Source: Tipula vernalis (taxonomy: Eukaryota > Arthropoda > Insecta > Diptera > Tipulidae). Taken from it: a stretch of DNA of 64,000 nt. A program made the translations under genes and the position numbers. Where the stretch lies: NCBI GenBank assembly GCA_958295665.1, contig OY282558.1, positions 44,144,389 through 44,208,388 of the forward strand, in the 5' to 3' direction. Below the pieces are notes generated by a model. The model searched no databases, was not told the DNA's origin, and saw only the letters and a list, made by a program, of their open reading frames with translations. Below, piece after piece: positions 35,928 to 46,260 of this stretch. Every line of letters begins with the position of its first letter. Positions within the stretch are counted from its first letter, which is position 1.

Positions 35928-38040
35928 CCCACTGCTACGAGTCCAAACGAGTAGGGCGTGTAGCTGGATCAATATCATGAAAAAAAAGTCCACTACGCAT
36001 ATGCCCGGAAATGAACCGTTACCCACTTCAATTGCATTTCAAAATTTTTAGCATGGTACACTGCCTTGAATGATGTAGATGCCAATAACTCTTCTAAAAA
36101 TTAAGATAACTCAATTGTTTTTCTATAATTTTAAATGCACAGAGTGCTTCTTTCTTGTCTGAAAGTAGGAATATCATGCATGATATTTTCCATAAAGAAA
36201 ACATTGGTGGAATTAAAAAAATTGTGCGAGAAATAACAAAAAAATTCATTAAACTCATTTTTTCTCGAAAAACTCACTTAATAATTTTTGTTTTTTATTT
36301 CAAATTTAAATTTAATAGACTATTTAATATAAAATTGCTTCATCGTTTTTACCTAATCATGTATAGTTTTTTAAAATAAATAAAAAAAAAAAAAAATTTA
36401 TTTTTTTAATTTTTCTTAATAATTTATTGTATGAATTTCCATGTTTTCAACTTCACAAACAATTTTCAAAATGATTTCCATTTCGTAACAAGCATAGTTG
36501 CAGTCGTCTTTTAATGGCAGCAGCCATGTTGAAATTTATTAAATTTTTTTTTATTTTGTTGACGGCATTATTGATTCGATCAACCATCTGCTCCCTAGTC
36601 TGAATATTTGTTTTGTAGACTTCTCCTTTCAAGTATCTCCTTACATAAAAGTCTAATGGTGTTAAATCTGGAGATCTAGCCGGCCAAGCTATTGGTTCGC
36701 CGCCGAATTTATATCTAACCAATTTCGAACTTGTCTTCCATGGTGTGCAGGAGCTCCATCTTGTTGATACAAGAAAGTATTTCTCATCATGAGTGGAATT
36801 GAATCTAGCACAGTGGGAACTGTTTCATTCAAATATTCAAGATAGTTTTGTGAATTCAATCTTTCAGGTAGTAAAATTGGCCCAATAAAATTATTTCCAA
36901 TTATACCACACCATACATTAATACTAAAACGTCTTTGAAATAATGATTCTCGCTTAACGTGTGGGTTTTCTGGTTGACACTCATCAAGATTGTGGAAATT
37001 TGTTATTCTATCCCTCGTAAATGTCGATTCGTCTGTCCATAAAATGGATGACAAATATGAAGAATTATGTTCCTCGTTGTTTAACAATAAACGGCAGAAA
37101 TTTGTTCTGTTTGGTAAATCGACTGGTAATAATTCTTGCACTGGAGTGTAGTGGAATGGGTGTAGATGGTTTCTTCGAAGTACTCTCCAGACTTTATTTT
37201 TGCTAATACTCGTGCTAATGGTGGGATCTCTTTGTACTGAATTCAAAATTTGTTCGTCAGTATTGACTTCATATTGAATTCGGCTAACATTTTCGTATTC
37301 ATAGGGGACCAATGTTCCTCGTTCTCGTAATCGTACGAGTATGTGATTTCAAATATTCTTCGATCTGGCACCGGCCTACCTCTGGATAACGATTTTCACG
37401 TTCTGCAGCTCGTCCATTTCCGTTACATAAACTATAAATAAAATGGATATCGGCGATTTTTTCGAATGTATAGCGTAGCATTTTATTATTTCTGATTACA
37501 AACGCGCAAAAAAATTATTTTCAAAAGATTAACAACGATTTTAGCTATACGTTTACTAACAAGTACTACACTGAAATGTTAATATCTCAAAAACTATACA
37601 TGATTAGATAAAAAACGAGGAAGCAATTTTGTATTAAATAGTCTATTAAATTTAAATTTGAAATAAAAAACAAAAATTATTAAGTGAGTTTTTCGAGAAA
37701 AAATGAGTTTAATGAATTTTTTTGTTATTTCTCGCACAATTTTTTTAATTCCACCAATGTTTTCTTTATGGAAAATATCATGCATGATATTCCTACTTTC
37801 AGACAAGAAAGAAGCACTCTGTGCCTTTAAAATTATAGAAAAACAATTGAGTTATCTTAAATTTAGAAGAGTTATTGGCATCTACATCATTCAAGGCAGT
37901 GTACCATGCTAAAAATTTTGAAATGCAATTGAAGTGGGTAACGGTTCATTTCCGGCCATATGCGTAGTGAACTTTTTTCATGATATTGATCCAGCTACAC
38001 GCCCTACTCGTTTGGACTCGTAGCAGTGGGACACCCTGTA
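35928..38040. mobile_element. Mariner-family element with about 0.45-kb terminal inverted repeats
   Basis: The element spans 35930-38038 and is flanked by TA (35928-35929 and 38039-38040), the target of IS630-Tc1-mariner transposons. It starts CAGGGTGTCCCACTGCTACG and ends with the complement. The inverted repeats run from 35930 to about 36372 and from about 37587 to 38038, unusually long for mariner. Each arm contains the perfect 18-bp palindrome AATATCATGCATGATATT (36170-36187 and 37774-37791), a plausible protein-binding site. Open frames lying within the arms are mirror copies of one another and not genes. Confidence 0.9.
36453..37481 (-). pseudogene. Mariner-like transposase (rosa/DD41D-like), frameshifted
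   Basis: The gene starts at ATG 37481 (MLRYTFEKIADIHFIYSLCNGNGRAA), the helix-turn-helix N-terminus of an arthropod transposase group. A frameshift near 37300-37312 leads to the second frame, with WRVLRRNHLHPFHY, WTDEST (first Asp), INVWCGIIG and YQQDGAPAHH (second Asp). A second frameshift at about 36720, apparently one lost A, leads to the third frame, with WPARSPDLTPLDFYV (third Asp) and a C-terminus ending at 36453. The spacing of the last two Asp residues is about 35, shorter than the 41 of the rosa group it otherwise resembles, so a small deletion or a sister group is possible. The three catalytic Asp are retained but the frame is broken twice, so this copy is inactive. Confidence 0.85.
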
Positions 38041-38243
38041 TATGAATGGACTCATAAAGCACAATACAATGTTTGCCGTTCTATGTTTTATGAAACAAAA
38101 TGTTTGACGTAAAATTGTTTTGCCTGATTCAGTGTGCATATAGCGCTATACAATCGTATGCATTTTGGCCACAAGTCCCTTTAAGACAAGAAAAAAACGT
38201 TTTGTCTAATTCTGTGTGTTTCCAGCCGTAGAGATATTAAGCA

Positions 38244-38753
38244 CGTTTGTTTATGGTGAATTAACTGTATTGATATTTAGTTACTATTCCGATAATTGAG
38301 TTAATATTCAGATAGGTAAGCTACTAAAGTGAATTTGATCGTTCGTTTGCTACAATTCAGATAAATGTTAAATTGTTAAAAATTAATTGGCTTGTGTTAT
38401 AAAATAATTAAAATTTAAAGTTAATCGACCATTTTCTTGGATCAATTATTTTTGTGTGTCACATTACATTTTCACAATGTCGAAAAATAAAGAGATCGTA
38501 ATTTGCGAAACTAACATATTCGATCAAATCGTCATCCATTATAACATCAAAATAATTTAAAATTCTGTAAAATATTCTGGCTTCTTCGATGCGTAAAACA
38601 CAATAATGTCAAAAACAATAAAAACAATTATTTGAATTATCAACACAAGCAAAATTATTATTCAGATAAATCAGTAGCTCAATATTTTTAACTGAAGTAA
38701 AGCATACCAAACGAACGGACAAATCACTTCAGTTAATTCACCACAAACGAACG
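38244..38753. mobile_element. 510-bp inverted-repeat MITE
   Basis: The left end CGTTTGTTTATGGTGAATTA pairs with the right end (reverse complement CGTTCGTTTGTGGTGAATTA) over about 24 bp with two differences. The interior is AT-rich and non-coding. No clear target duplication. It lies only 16 bp from the preceding element. Confidence 0.65.
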
Positions 38754-39429
38754 CATTTTTTATTTATTGGAATTTGAATTTTGTTTAAGGTAAAATACTC
38801 AGCGCTGACTATTGTTGAAAGTTGGTATTATTGAAAGTCATGTGGCAGCGCCTTATTTTAAAAGACAAGAAATGATGAAACAAAGGGTAATAACGATTTT
38901 ATGTTTTTTTGTGATTGCCGAGAAAATCTTATTACTACATGTCAGGGGCCCTATTCTCGAATTCCACATCCATTTTCCACATGCGGACATCTGTCAAAAT
39001 TCATGAAAACATTAGGAAATGATAATTCGTATATAAAACACATGAGGCATGGACATTTTCCTATGGGGAATTTCTTCCACATGCTTATACCCATTCGGAA
39101 ATATTCCCTTATTACCGAAAAAATTCAATTTTTATTGTGGGATTTGTGAATGAATTATGCGGAATAATCAATGTTAGTACGACAGTAGAAACGAAAATAG
39201 AATAAATAAAGATATAAATTGTTTTGTGAGAGAAAAAAGTGCCTGCGAATGGTGATGTTAGATTAAATAACCACATGTTGAACGAGAGCATATTGAAATT
39301 AGAAAATAGCAATAGCACAAAAGGAATTGATTAGACTTTCCCATTTAAGCCGAATTGATTGTGAATCGTTATCGAATAATTTTAATAATTTTGTGAGAGA
39401 TAATTTATTTCACTAATATAGAAGCTCTC
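38754..39429. other. Non-coding stretch
   Basis: A GGGGCCCTATTCTCGAATTC motif at about 38945 looks like a transposon end, but no partner was found. Confidence 0.4.
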
Positions 39430-39780
39430 ATTTTGCGGAAAGAGGAAGCTCACACCGTTTAGCTCCTGATTCGAATCTTCGTCTAAGTCAACCAGATAAA
39501 AACGAACCTAATTTGTTGCCAGAACATAGTCAAATTTTTGTGTTACGTCGTTCAGTATCAGCAGTTCAGGCGATGCCGAATGTTGATAAGTTGCCGAATT
39601 TGTCGAGTGTTTTGTGTCATAATGAGTTAAGGAGCAACAACCCCTCTAAAATACGTTGACGCGTGGATCAACGAATTGAAAGCATTAGCAAAATTATTCG
39701 GTTGGAGTGAGGCTGATATTTATTTTATGGGGAAGGTAAAAATGAAAGGTACAGCGTGAAATTCAGAAGGCCCCCTCAAC
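39430..39780 (+). pseudogene. LTR-retrotransposon gag fragment
   Basis: A frame near 39640-39760 reads WINELKALAKLFGWSEADIYFMGKVKMKGTA, which has the spacing of the conserved gag (capsid) segment of Ty3/gypsy-type elements. It is preceded by Ser/Asn-rich sequence and broken by frameshifts; nothing of pol follows. Confidence 0.55.
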
Positions 39781-40691
39781 TTTGTCGAGAGGAAGCCGGG
39801 AAATACAACTGGTCTTAATTAATTATGATTTCATAATGTAGGTGAAGCTTTAAAAATGATTACTCTCACTAAACCTAATAAAAAAATATTGACAACACTT
39901 TCTGTAAATCAGTCACAGTTGCCTACCATGCGTAAATACGAATATTTTTAAATCTATATACTTCAAAAATCGGTTTAATTTTTAATTAAAACCAATATTA
40001 AGACCAACACAAAAAATTCTAATTTTATATTTTGTAAGCCCATGATCATAACTAATCCATTTACACAATTCGTTTATCTTTCACTTACTTCACAAAAAAA
40101 AAAAAAAAAAAACGAAACCAAACCAATTTCTCTACGTACATAATTTAGCCAACAATACAACAATGACAACAACAATAAAAAAGAATCCAACATCTCTAAC
40201 TACATATAATAGAAACGTATATAATCGCAAGTAGCACGCTTATTGATTTGCAATTAATTTATGTTATTTCTTATGTTCTATGGTTTCTTAAGTAACAAAT
40301 TCTTAAGTAAATGTCTTAAAACCAGAAACCACCAAAAATATTGAAAAGTACACCGCTTTCTAAAAGACAACAATTAAATCATAAATTTAAATCCCATTAC
40401 AAAAAGCATAAAGTTGCAAAAAGGACGAAAGACAATTGTAATTATTGTAATCCTTATGCATATGTACATGGTATCATCATCAGGATTATCATCATGGATA
40501 TCGGTATGTGACCGAACAACTCTAATCGACTTATTATTAGTTTTAATATTTTTTAATAGTTTTTAAGGATTTCGGTGGTGGATGATAGATAAGGATAGTA
40601 GGATCTGGATGATACTACTTTGCAATCTTGAAGGACATAAATATAAAAGACGAACAATTTTTTTTTTTTTTTTTTTTAGAAGATTAAATTT
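39781..40691. other. 3' flank of the Gly/His/Lys-rich gene
   Basis: AT-rich with A and T runs (about 40089-40107 and 40660-40677). The complement of TTTATT at about 40692 gives an AATAAA signal about 140 nt beyond the stop codon of the minus-strand gene. Confidence 0.5.
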
Positions 40692-40831
40692 TTTATTTTG
40701 CTTTTCTAATAATTTTGCTAATTTTTTGCTTTTTCAAGAAAAAAAGGATCACAATTGAGCTAGATAAAAAATCGAAATCATTGAATATACTGGATATTAG
40801 ATGAATTTCAAATTTTCTATTTATATTTGGT

Positions 40832-41956
40832 TTAACGACGATGGTGTCCACCACCTCCGCCACCACCTCCATGACCGCCATCACCATGGCCGCCGCCGCC
40901 GCCACCACCTCCATGACCGCCACCTCCATGACCGCCACCTCCATGACCGCCGCCTCCATGACCGCCACCTCCATGACCGCCACCACCACCGCCTCCGTGT
41001 CCTCCACCACCGCCGCCTCCGTGACCACCGCCGCCACCGCCTCCTCCTGAAGATGCTTTGAATCCATGTGCGTTACCACCTTCTGAACCGCCTTTCTTTC
41101 CGAAATCATCATGATGTGAATGATGATGATCTTGTCCATGATTTCCTTTGTATCCTTTGTGTTCATCGTCGTAGTGCCCTTTATCATGATGTCCCTTTTT
41201 GCCAGCGTTTCCTGCATCGTAAGCCGATTCATGGTGTCCCCCTTTCTTGTGGTCTCCACCATGTTTGCCATGATACGAATGTTCATCTCCGTGCTTCTTG
41301 TGGTTTCCGCCTTTGTGTGCATCATCATAGAATTTATGTTCCTTGTGGTATTCATCCTTGTGGGCTTTATGATGATAACCAGATGTTTTGCTGCCCTTTT
41401 TGTGTCCTTTTTTGTGTCCAAATTTACCACCTTTCGAGCCCTTTTTGTGTTCATGATGTTCATCGAAATGGTCAGCTTCATCATGACTGCCTTTCTTTGC
41501 GCCTCCTTCCTCACCATAGTGGCTTTCATGATCATCTTTATGGTGTGATCCTTTGTCTCCTTTATCGAACTCGTGGGATCCTTTGTGCCCTTTTTCACCT
41601 TTGCCGCCATGTGATGCATGATGGTCAGCTCCACTTTCGCTACCGCCATCCTCTTCGGATGAGCTGCTACTGCTGCCGCCACCACCTCCACCGCCGCCTC
41701 CATGGCCACCACCTCCTCCTCCATGGCCTCCACCACCACCTCCATGACCACCGCCGCCACCACCATGACCTCCACCACCATGACCTCCACCACCATGACC
41801 TCCACCACCATGACCTCCACCGCCGCCACCACCATGACCTCCACCGCCGCCACCACCATGGCCGCCGCCATCTCCTCCACCACCATGACCGTACCCTGAA
41901 CACAGTGTTACGATCAAAGTTAGAGCTAGAAGTTGCCAGACCCAAAAGTGCCTCAT
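40832..41956 (-). CDS. Secreted Gly/His/Lys-rich protein (DUF4779-like)
   Basis: A single exon encodes 374 residues from ATG 41956. Residues 1-21 are a signal peptide (hydrophobic core WVWQLLALTLIVTLCSG). Residues about 22-94 are GGGGH-type repeats, 95-102 a Ser/Glu patch, and about 110-300 a conserved-looking central domain rich in His, Lys, Gly, Asp and aromatic residues (for example HKKGSKTSGYHHKAHKDEY). The C-terminus (about 304-372) returns to Gly/His repeats and ends HHRR. The layout resembles insect secreted proteins grouped as DUF4779, of unknown role; cuticle, silk or metal binding (many His) are guesses. The GC-rich repeats contrast with the AT-rich surroundings, and long open frames on the other strand and in other frames here are composition shadows. 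A TATA box lies about 45 bp upstream. Repeat number may vary between individuals. Confidence 0.85.
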   Translation of the reverse strand: MRHFWVWQLLALTLIVTLCSGYGHGGGGDGGGHGGGGGGGHGGGGGGGHGGGGHGGGGHGGGGHGGGGGGHGGGGGGHGGGGGGHGGGGGGGGGSSSSSSEEDGGSESGADHHASHGGKGEKGHKGSHEFDKGDKGSHHKDDHESHYGEEGGAKKGSHDEADHFDEHHEHKKGSKGGKFGHKKGHKKGSKTSGYHHKAHKDEYHKEHKFYDDAHKGGNHKKHGDEHSYHGKHGGDHKKGGHHESAYDAGNAGKKGHHDKGHYDDEHKGYKGNHGQDHHHSHHDDFGKKGGSEGGNAHGFKASSGGGGGGGGHGGGGGGGHGGGGGGGHGGGGHGGGGHGGGGHGGGGHGGGGGGGGHGDGGHGGGGGGGGHHRR

Positions 41957-41999
41957 GATGAATTAAATATCCTATAAAGAGTGTTGAAATTAGATTAGT

Positions 42000-42008
42000 T
42001 TATATATC
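42000..42008 (-). promoter_or_regulatory. TATA box of the Gly/His/Lys-rich gene
   Basis: The minus strand reads GGATATATAAAC here, about 45 nt before the start codon. Transcription would begin about 30 nt downstream (near 41970-41975), giving a very short 5' leader, common for highly expressed secreted insect proteins. Confidence 0.6.
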
Positions 42009-42009
42009 C

Positions 42010-43216
42010 TTTTGTTTACGACTTATCCTTGTAAAAGGGGTGAGATATTTTTTGGTACTCACTTTAGTTAAGATATTTTATTAACTTATTTTGATTTAAT
42101 TTCAAAAAACTGTTTTGAACTGTTTTTGAAAACAATACACAAATTGTTCTGCTGTTTAAACGATTTGATCTAACTATTTATACTAAAAATTTTCATAATG
42201 TGGTGTGAGGTAGTGGTGCGCAAGATCATGGAGAAAACCTTTTTTTTCGTTTTTTTTTTTTTTGTTTATAAAAAATTTATGCATCATTAATTCGTAGATT
42301 TTTTATTTTTTATTTTCTTTTACCTATTTTGTGAAAGAATTGGTTGGTGACGAAAGTATAGATATCAATCAAATAGCAAGTGTGTTATTTTATAGGAATT
42401 AACATACAGCAAAAAAAAAAAAAAATTGATTATAGTTTGGTAATAGTTTTTTGTGTCTGTATATAAATAATATAAAAACGATACAGGTATAATTGATTTA
42501 GATATTTTGATGCTTCAAAGACGTGGAATTCCGGAAATTTGCCAGCTAATTTAGAGAAATTGTGCACAAAAGCTATGGTTTCGAGCTTAGGTTTGATGTA
42601 CGATGAACTGTTTAAGTATATAGCGATGTTGCCACAATTCACCACATATGCATGGCATGACAACCACTTACAACCATAAGCATCTTATTAACAGTTAATG
42701 CCGTTTGTTTTTTATCTTAAGATATGATTCAATAATTCCGACAATATTTGTTGCTTGCCAACGTATACTCATCACGAACTTAAATTGCATTGAACGTAAA
42801 TCCGTACAAAAGAATAATCGATCGTTTGATTCAATTGTATATAGCAATTGCGATCGTTCCTTAACTAAGGTATTCATCATCAACGTGCTGAAATAGAACA
42901 CGTACTGACAAAAACTGTGCCGTAATTGTCATAAAACGTGCAAGGCCACTTTTGTTGAAAGAAGCATTCGACATGTAATTTATAGGCCATTGTGAGTACT
43001 AACTGCTTGTACTGTGTAAATAAACCTTGTGTTTATCAAATACTGCTTTTTTGATATAAATCCTCAATCTCTATTCGAGTTATCGGATTTTAATTTTCAT
43101 ATTGTATATAAGAAACTTCTCCTTGGTTTGGTATAAATGGGTGTAACATTTTCTCTTAATTTAAGTACACCTTTAATTTCAGGAATTTCTCCAACTTTCT
43201 TTTGCAAAGCAACGCT
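42010..43216. other. Intergenic stretch, no gene
   Basis: AT-rich with several A/T runs; no element or gene recognised. Confidence 0.5.
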
Positions 43217-43846
43217 TTAAGAGCCAACCAGCGAACATTTAAGAAATTTAACAGAATTTAACGAAAGTTTTTCTTACGGAAAATTTGACAGATTGGCTAG
43301 CGAAACTGTAACACAACTTGTCAATTTCTTTGATGGCGACGGTAGCTCGTATTAATATTTTTAAAAATTAGTGTAGAATTTTGAACTGGCGATGGAATTG
43401 GAGGAACTCCGAAAGTTATTTCAATTATTAAAAAGCCTTAAATCCTTAAAGGACATAAACATAAATATTAAAAGACACAGATCTTGTGGCGTAAGAAAAA
43501 AAACGAAAATAAATAAATTTGAAAATAAATTATTTGATGTTACAATTTATAAAGTCTTTAATAATTAATTCGGTTTTCAATTTACCTACATGAACATAAA
43601 TAAATAATTTTGAATTTATGCTTAAAATGTGCAATGAGCTCCCACAAGAAGATTTGCACAAAGGGCAATTTGGATTTTTGACATTTCCTTCAGTTTTGCG
43701 CGATAATTTTCGCTCGGTTAAGTTGACACTTCAATTTAACGAAACTGAACGAACATTTCTTAAAGGTTCGCTGGACAGTAACATTTAAACTCCATATACC
43801 GCACTGTTACGTTAAATGTCTTAAATGTTGGCTGGTTCTCTCTTTA
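43217..43846. mobile_element. Inverted-repeat MITE, about 0.63 kb
   Basis: AAGAGCCAACCAGCGAACAT at the left and ATGTTGGCTGGTTCTCTCTT at the right form imperfect inverted termini extending through CATTTAAGAAATTTAAC (about 30-35 bp, one small indel). CTTTA occurs at both edges. Non-coding. Confidence 0.6.
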
Positions 43847-45091
43847 GTCATTTTAAGTCGACGTTTCAGTGTCTCCATTTCCTCAGGTGATGTGACGGAC
43901 ACTGACGTCATCAGCCTCTCATTTCTTTCTCTTCATATGTCAGTTGTATTTCTTCAACCAAAGCCATGTTTTTAGTAATATTTAGAGTATTAGAAAAAAT
44001 CTTTTGTGGTTGTAACCGAAATTTATAATGATCAATTCATGAAAAACCAAGATTACTTGAAATTTAGAGTCGATCAAGTTTCTAGTTGATGAACAAATCA
44101 AAAAATAATTCAGCAATTTTGTTTAAAATTTAAAAACACGATTACACAGCCAATTCCGACTATACCCGAAAAACTTCTGATAGTCTTAGAATAATCTTAA
44201 AAAATTAAGAGATCACTAAGAATATCGAATAATTTCATGCCAGAACAGAACATGTAACAAACAAACTCTCAAATAATATCAGAAAATAATAAAAACCTCG
44301 AATATCCCTTAAAATATCGAAAATATCGAAGTATCACTGTAATTCTGTAACATATCGCATTTAGTACTTTAGAGTAACATTGAGAAACTTGAATAGACTC
44401 GATGAATTAAGAGCTCAAATATTTATAGAATTTCTAGAATATCGTCGAAAACAACTTTCGAATTCTCTCGAAAATCTTGAATAGTTTTAGAATCGGAGAA
44501 TAATCTTCAAAAATCTCAATGTTAAGCGATACAAAAGCAATAAAACGAATGTCTTCTACAAATAATTGAAAGTTAATACTTTTAAATCAAAACTGCAGTG
44601 TGAACACGCGACCGTTGCAGTGTTGCGATGCACTGTATACATGATTTGAACAGGTTGAATAGCCAAACGAACTTTGATTTATTTATCAAAGTTTGTTGGC
44701 AAAGAGGTCTATAAACAAAAACTCCATACAGAAATGGATTTATTTGTGTTGCTTTGACATAAATAAATTGAGCGAACGTTTATTTCGACATAGAAGATAA
44801 TGTTCAATTTTAATAAAGTCGCAAAGCTAATGAGGATTTTAACTCTTTGGTTTATTGAAAATAAAATTTGCAGAGTTTACCAGAATATCCAGAATATTTT
44901 AAAATTAAAACTTCCTTTTTCTAGAAACTCTGGAAAACGGAGATTTAAATTTAATTTTAATGGTCATCATACATCAAGTTCACATTATGAATAACGATAG
45001 CTCAGACGGTTGGCGCATGGTAGGCAAGTCGTAGCTAATGATTTTACTACAATTATTCATAATGATCTAGTAAAAATAAGAACGTCCGAGA
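43847..45091. other. Intergenic stretch, no gene
   Basis: A hairpin CAAACGAACTTTGAT/ATCAAAGTTTGTTGG lies at about 44664-44699. A tRNA-like A-box phrase at about 44999-45025 lacks a B box. Nothing else recognised. Confidence 0.45.
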
Positions 45092-45390
45092 TGTAGGGTA
45101 CAAACGAAGGCGTGGTTTATTGATTGAAGAATAAAATGAACAACGACACAAATACATAGACACCGCCCATCGACGATGATGAATGATGATGATTATGACA
45201 AGCCATAAACACGATATTTCCAGATGATTATGGGTCATAAACAGGAAGAAAAATTCGAGAGCAGTAAAATAAAAGCAAATATTAAAGTGTATTAAAGGTA
45301 CAGTGAAATAAACTTAAGCCAAGTGGAATAAAAGTACACAGCGTTTTTAGTTGCAAAATTCAGACGGACTCAGAAGCCCAGTTCGTAACA
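45092..45390 (-). repeat. Possible solo LTR (gypsy type)
   Basis: On the minus strand a 299-bp segment begins TGTTACGAACTGGGC and ends CCCTACA, giving the TG...CA ends of an LTR. An AATAAA signal (complement at 45117-45122) sits about 25 bp before the end, where R/U5 would be expected. No target duplication and no second copy were seen, so this is tentative. Confidence 0.4.
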
Positions 45391-45859
45391 TTATTTGCGA
45401 AAGGGGAGATTTTCATTCTACTTTTAAAATTGAATCTCCCTTTTCCATATTTTCTGTATTCGTTTACGCATGGGTATATACTATATTACGTCTCTTTTAA
45501 TTCGGTTATTGTGCCTCCTTTCTAAGTGTACATTATCCAAAAAAATTGTTGGCCAATATCTCCCTTTACAAGAAAGATAAACAGACAACAGTCAGTAGTT
45601 GGCAAAAATCGAAAATTAACCAATATCTCCGATTTTTGGGAGATTTTATTTTGGGCGAATTTAGATTCTTTGTTTGGTCATTTATTTTGGCTACATATGG
45701 ATAATCATCCAAAATTGATGATCTTTCTTCATTTCTGAATTTTGGCCGATTTTTTTAAATGAACAATCGCCCAGAGCCCCCAATCTATAAAAAGAAGAAT
45801 CGTCCAAAAATTGTGTTTCATTGATTCTGACCAAAATAAATATTGGATTGGGGACGTGA

Positions 45860-46260
45860 AAAAATTATTGGGAGTATTGAGAGATTTTTTTGTCATTTCT
45901 TGATTAAATTTTTCTTTTATTCGCGCCATAATTATCAATGACCTTTTGCCATTTTTTGGAAAATTTCAAAATTCCATCGGCGTAGAACTTCTGTGGTTTA
46001 TCGGGGAAAAAATTGGCCAAGTGATTTTAACAGACCTTTGTTGGAGCCAACTTTAGACGATCAAGGGAGTTTTGTAGAGATCGTAACAAATGGTAGTCAG
46101 AGGGTGCAAGGTCCGGTCTATACGATGGATGCATCAAAAATGTGGGTAGGTCATCAAAAATGTGGGTAAGTAGTCTGGCGTTCTCATGATGGAAGACAAC
46201 ACCCTTTCTATTGATTAATTCTAGCTGGTTTTCTTGTACTGCTTGCTGAAATCTGGTTAT
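45860..46260 (-). pseudogene. Mariner transposase relic, C-terminal part
   Basis: Minus-strand translation in shifting frames gives the worn FHHENAR segment (normally FHQDNAR, second catalytic Asp, here apparently Glu), then HPSYRPDLAPSDYHLLRSLQNSLD (third Asp in SDYH), and a C-terminus ending DKPQKFYADGI...KWQKVIDNYGA. This is the canonical DD34D mariner arrangement. A 20-bp tandem duplication of CATCAAAAATGTGGGTA (about 46131-46167) interrupts it. No terminal repeats seen. Confidence 0.8.

Larger units (their letters stand above)
35253..38227. mobile_element. Inverted-repeat element containing the mariner-like element
   Basis: GGCTGGAAACACACCGAATT at 35253 pairs with the complement ending at 38227; the match runs about 35 bp with two or three differences. 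Without the enclosed mariner insertion the host element would be about 0.87 kb. It has no coding sequence of its own, and no clean target duplication is visible (possibly TA). Confidence 0.65.

Noticed and set aside
36155..36379. A 74-residue open frame duplicated at 37806-37594
   Set aside because: Both copies lie inside the inverted repeats of the mariner-like element and are mirror images; there is no sign of coding use.
38940..39120. GGGGCCCTATTCTCGAATTC as a transposon end
   Set aside because: No second end was seen.
40693..41958. Long open frames overlapping the Gly/His/Lys-rich gene in other frames and on the plus strand
   Set aside because: They are repeats of Met/Val/Ala, Trp/Arg or His-rich codons created by the GGN/CAY repeats of the real gene; only the minus-strand frame from 41956 has a signal peptide and a TATA box.
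44995..45060. tRNA-like phrase TAGCTCAGACGGTTGGCGCA
   Set aside because: No B box or acceptor stem follows at tRNA spacing.
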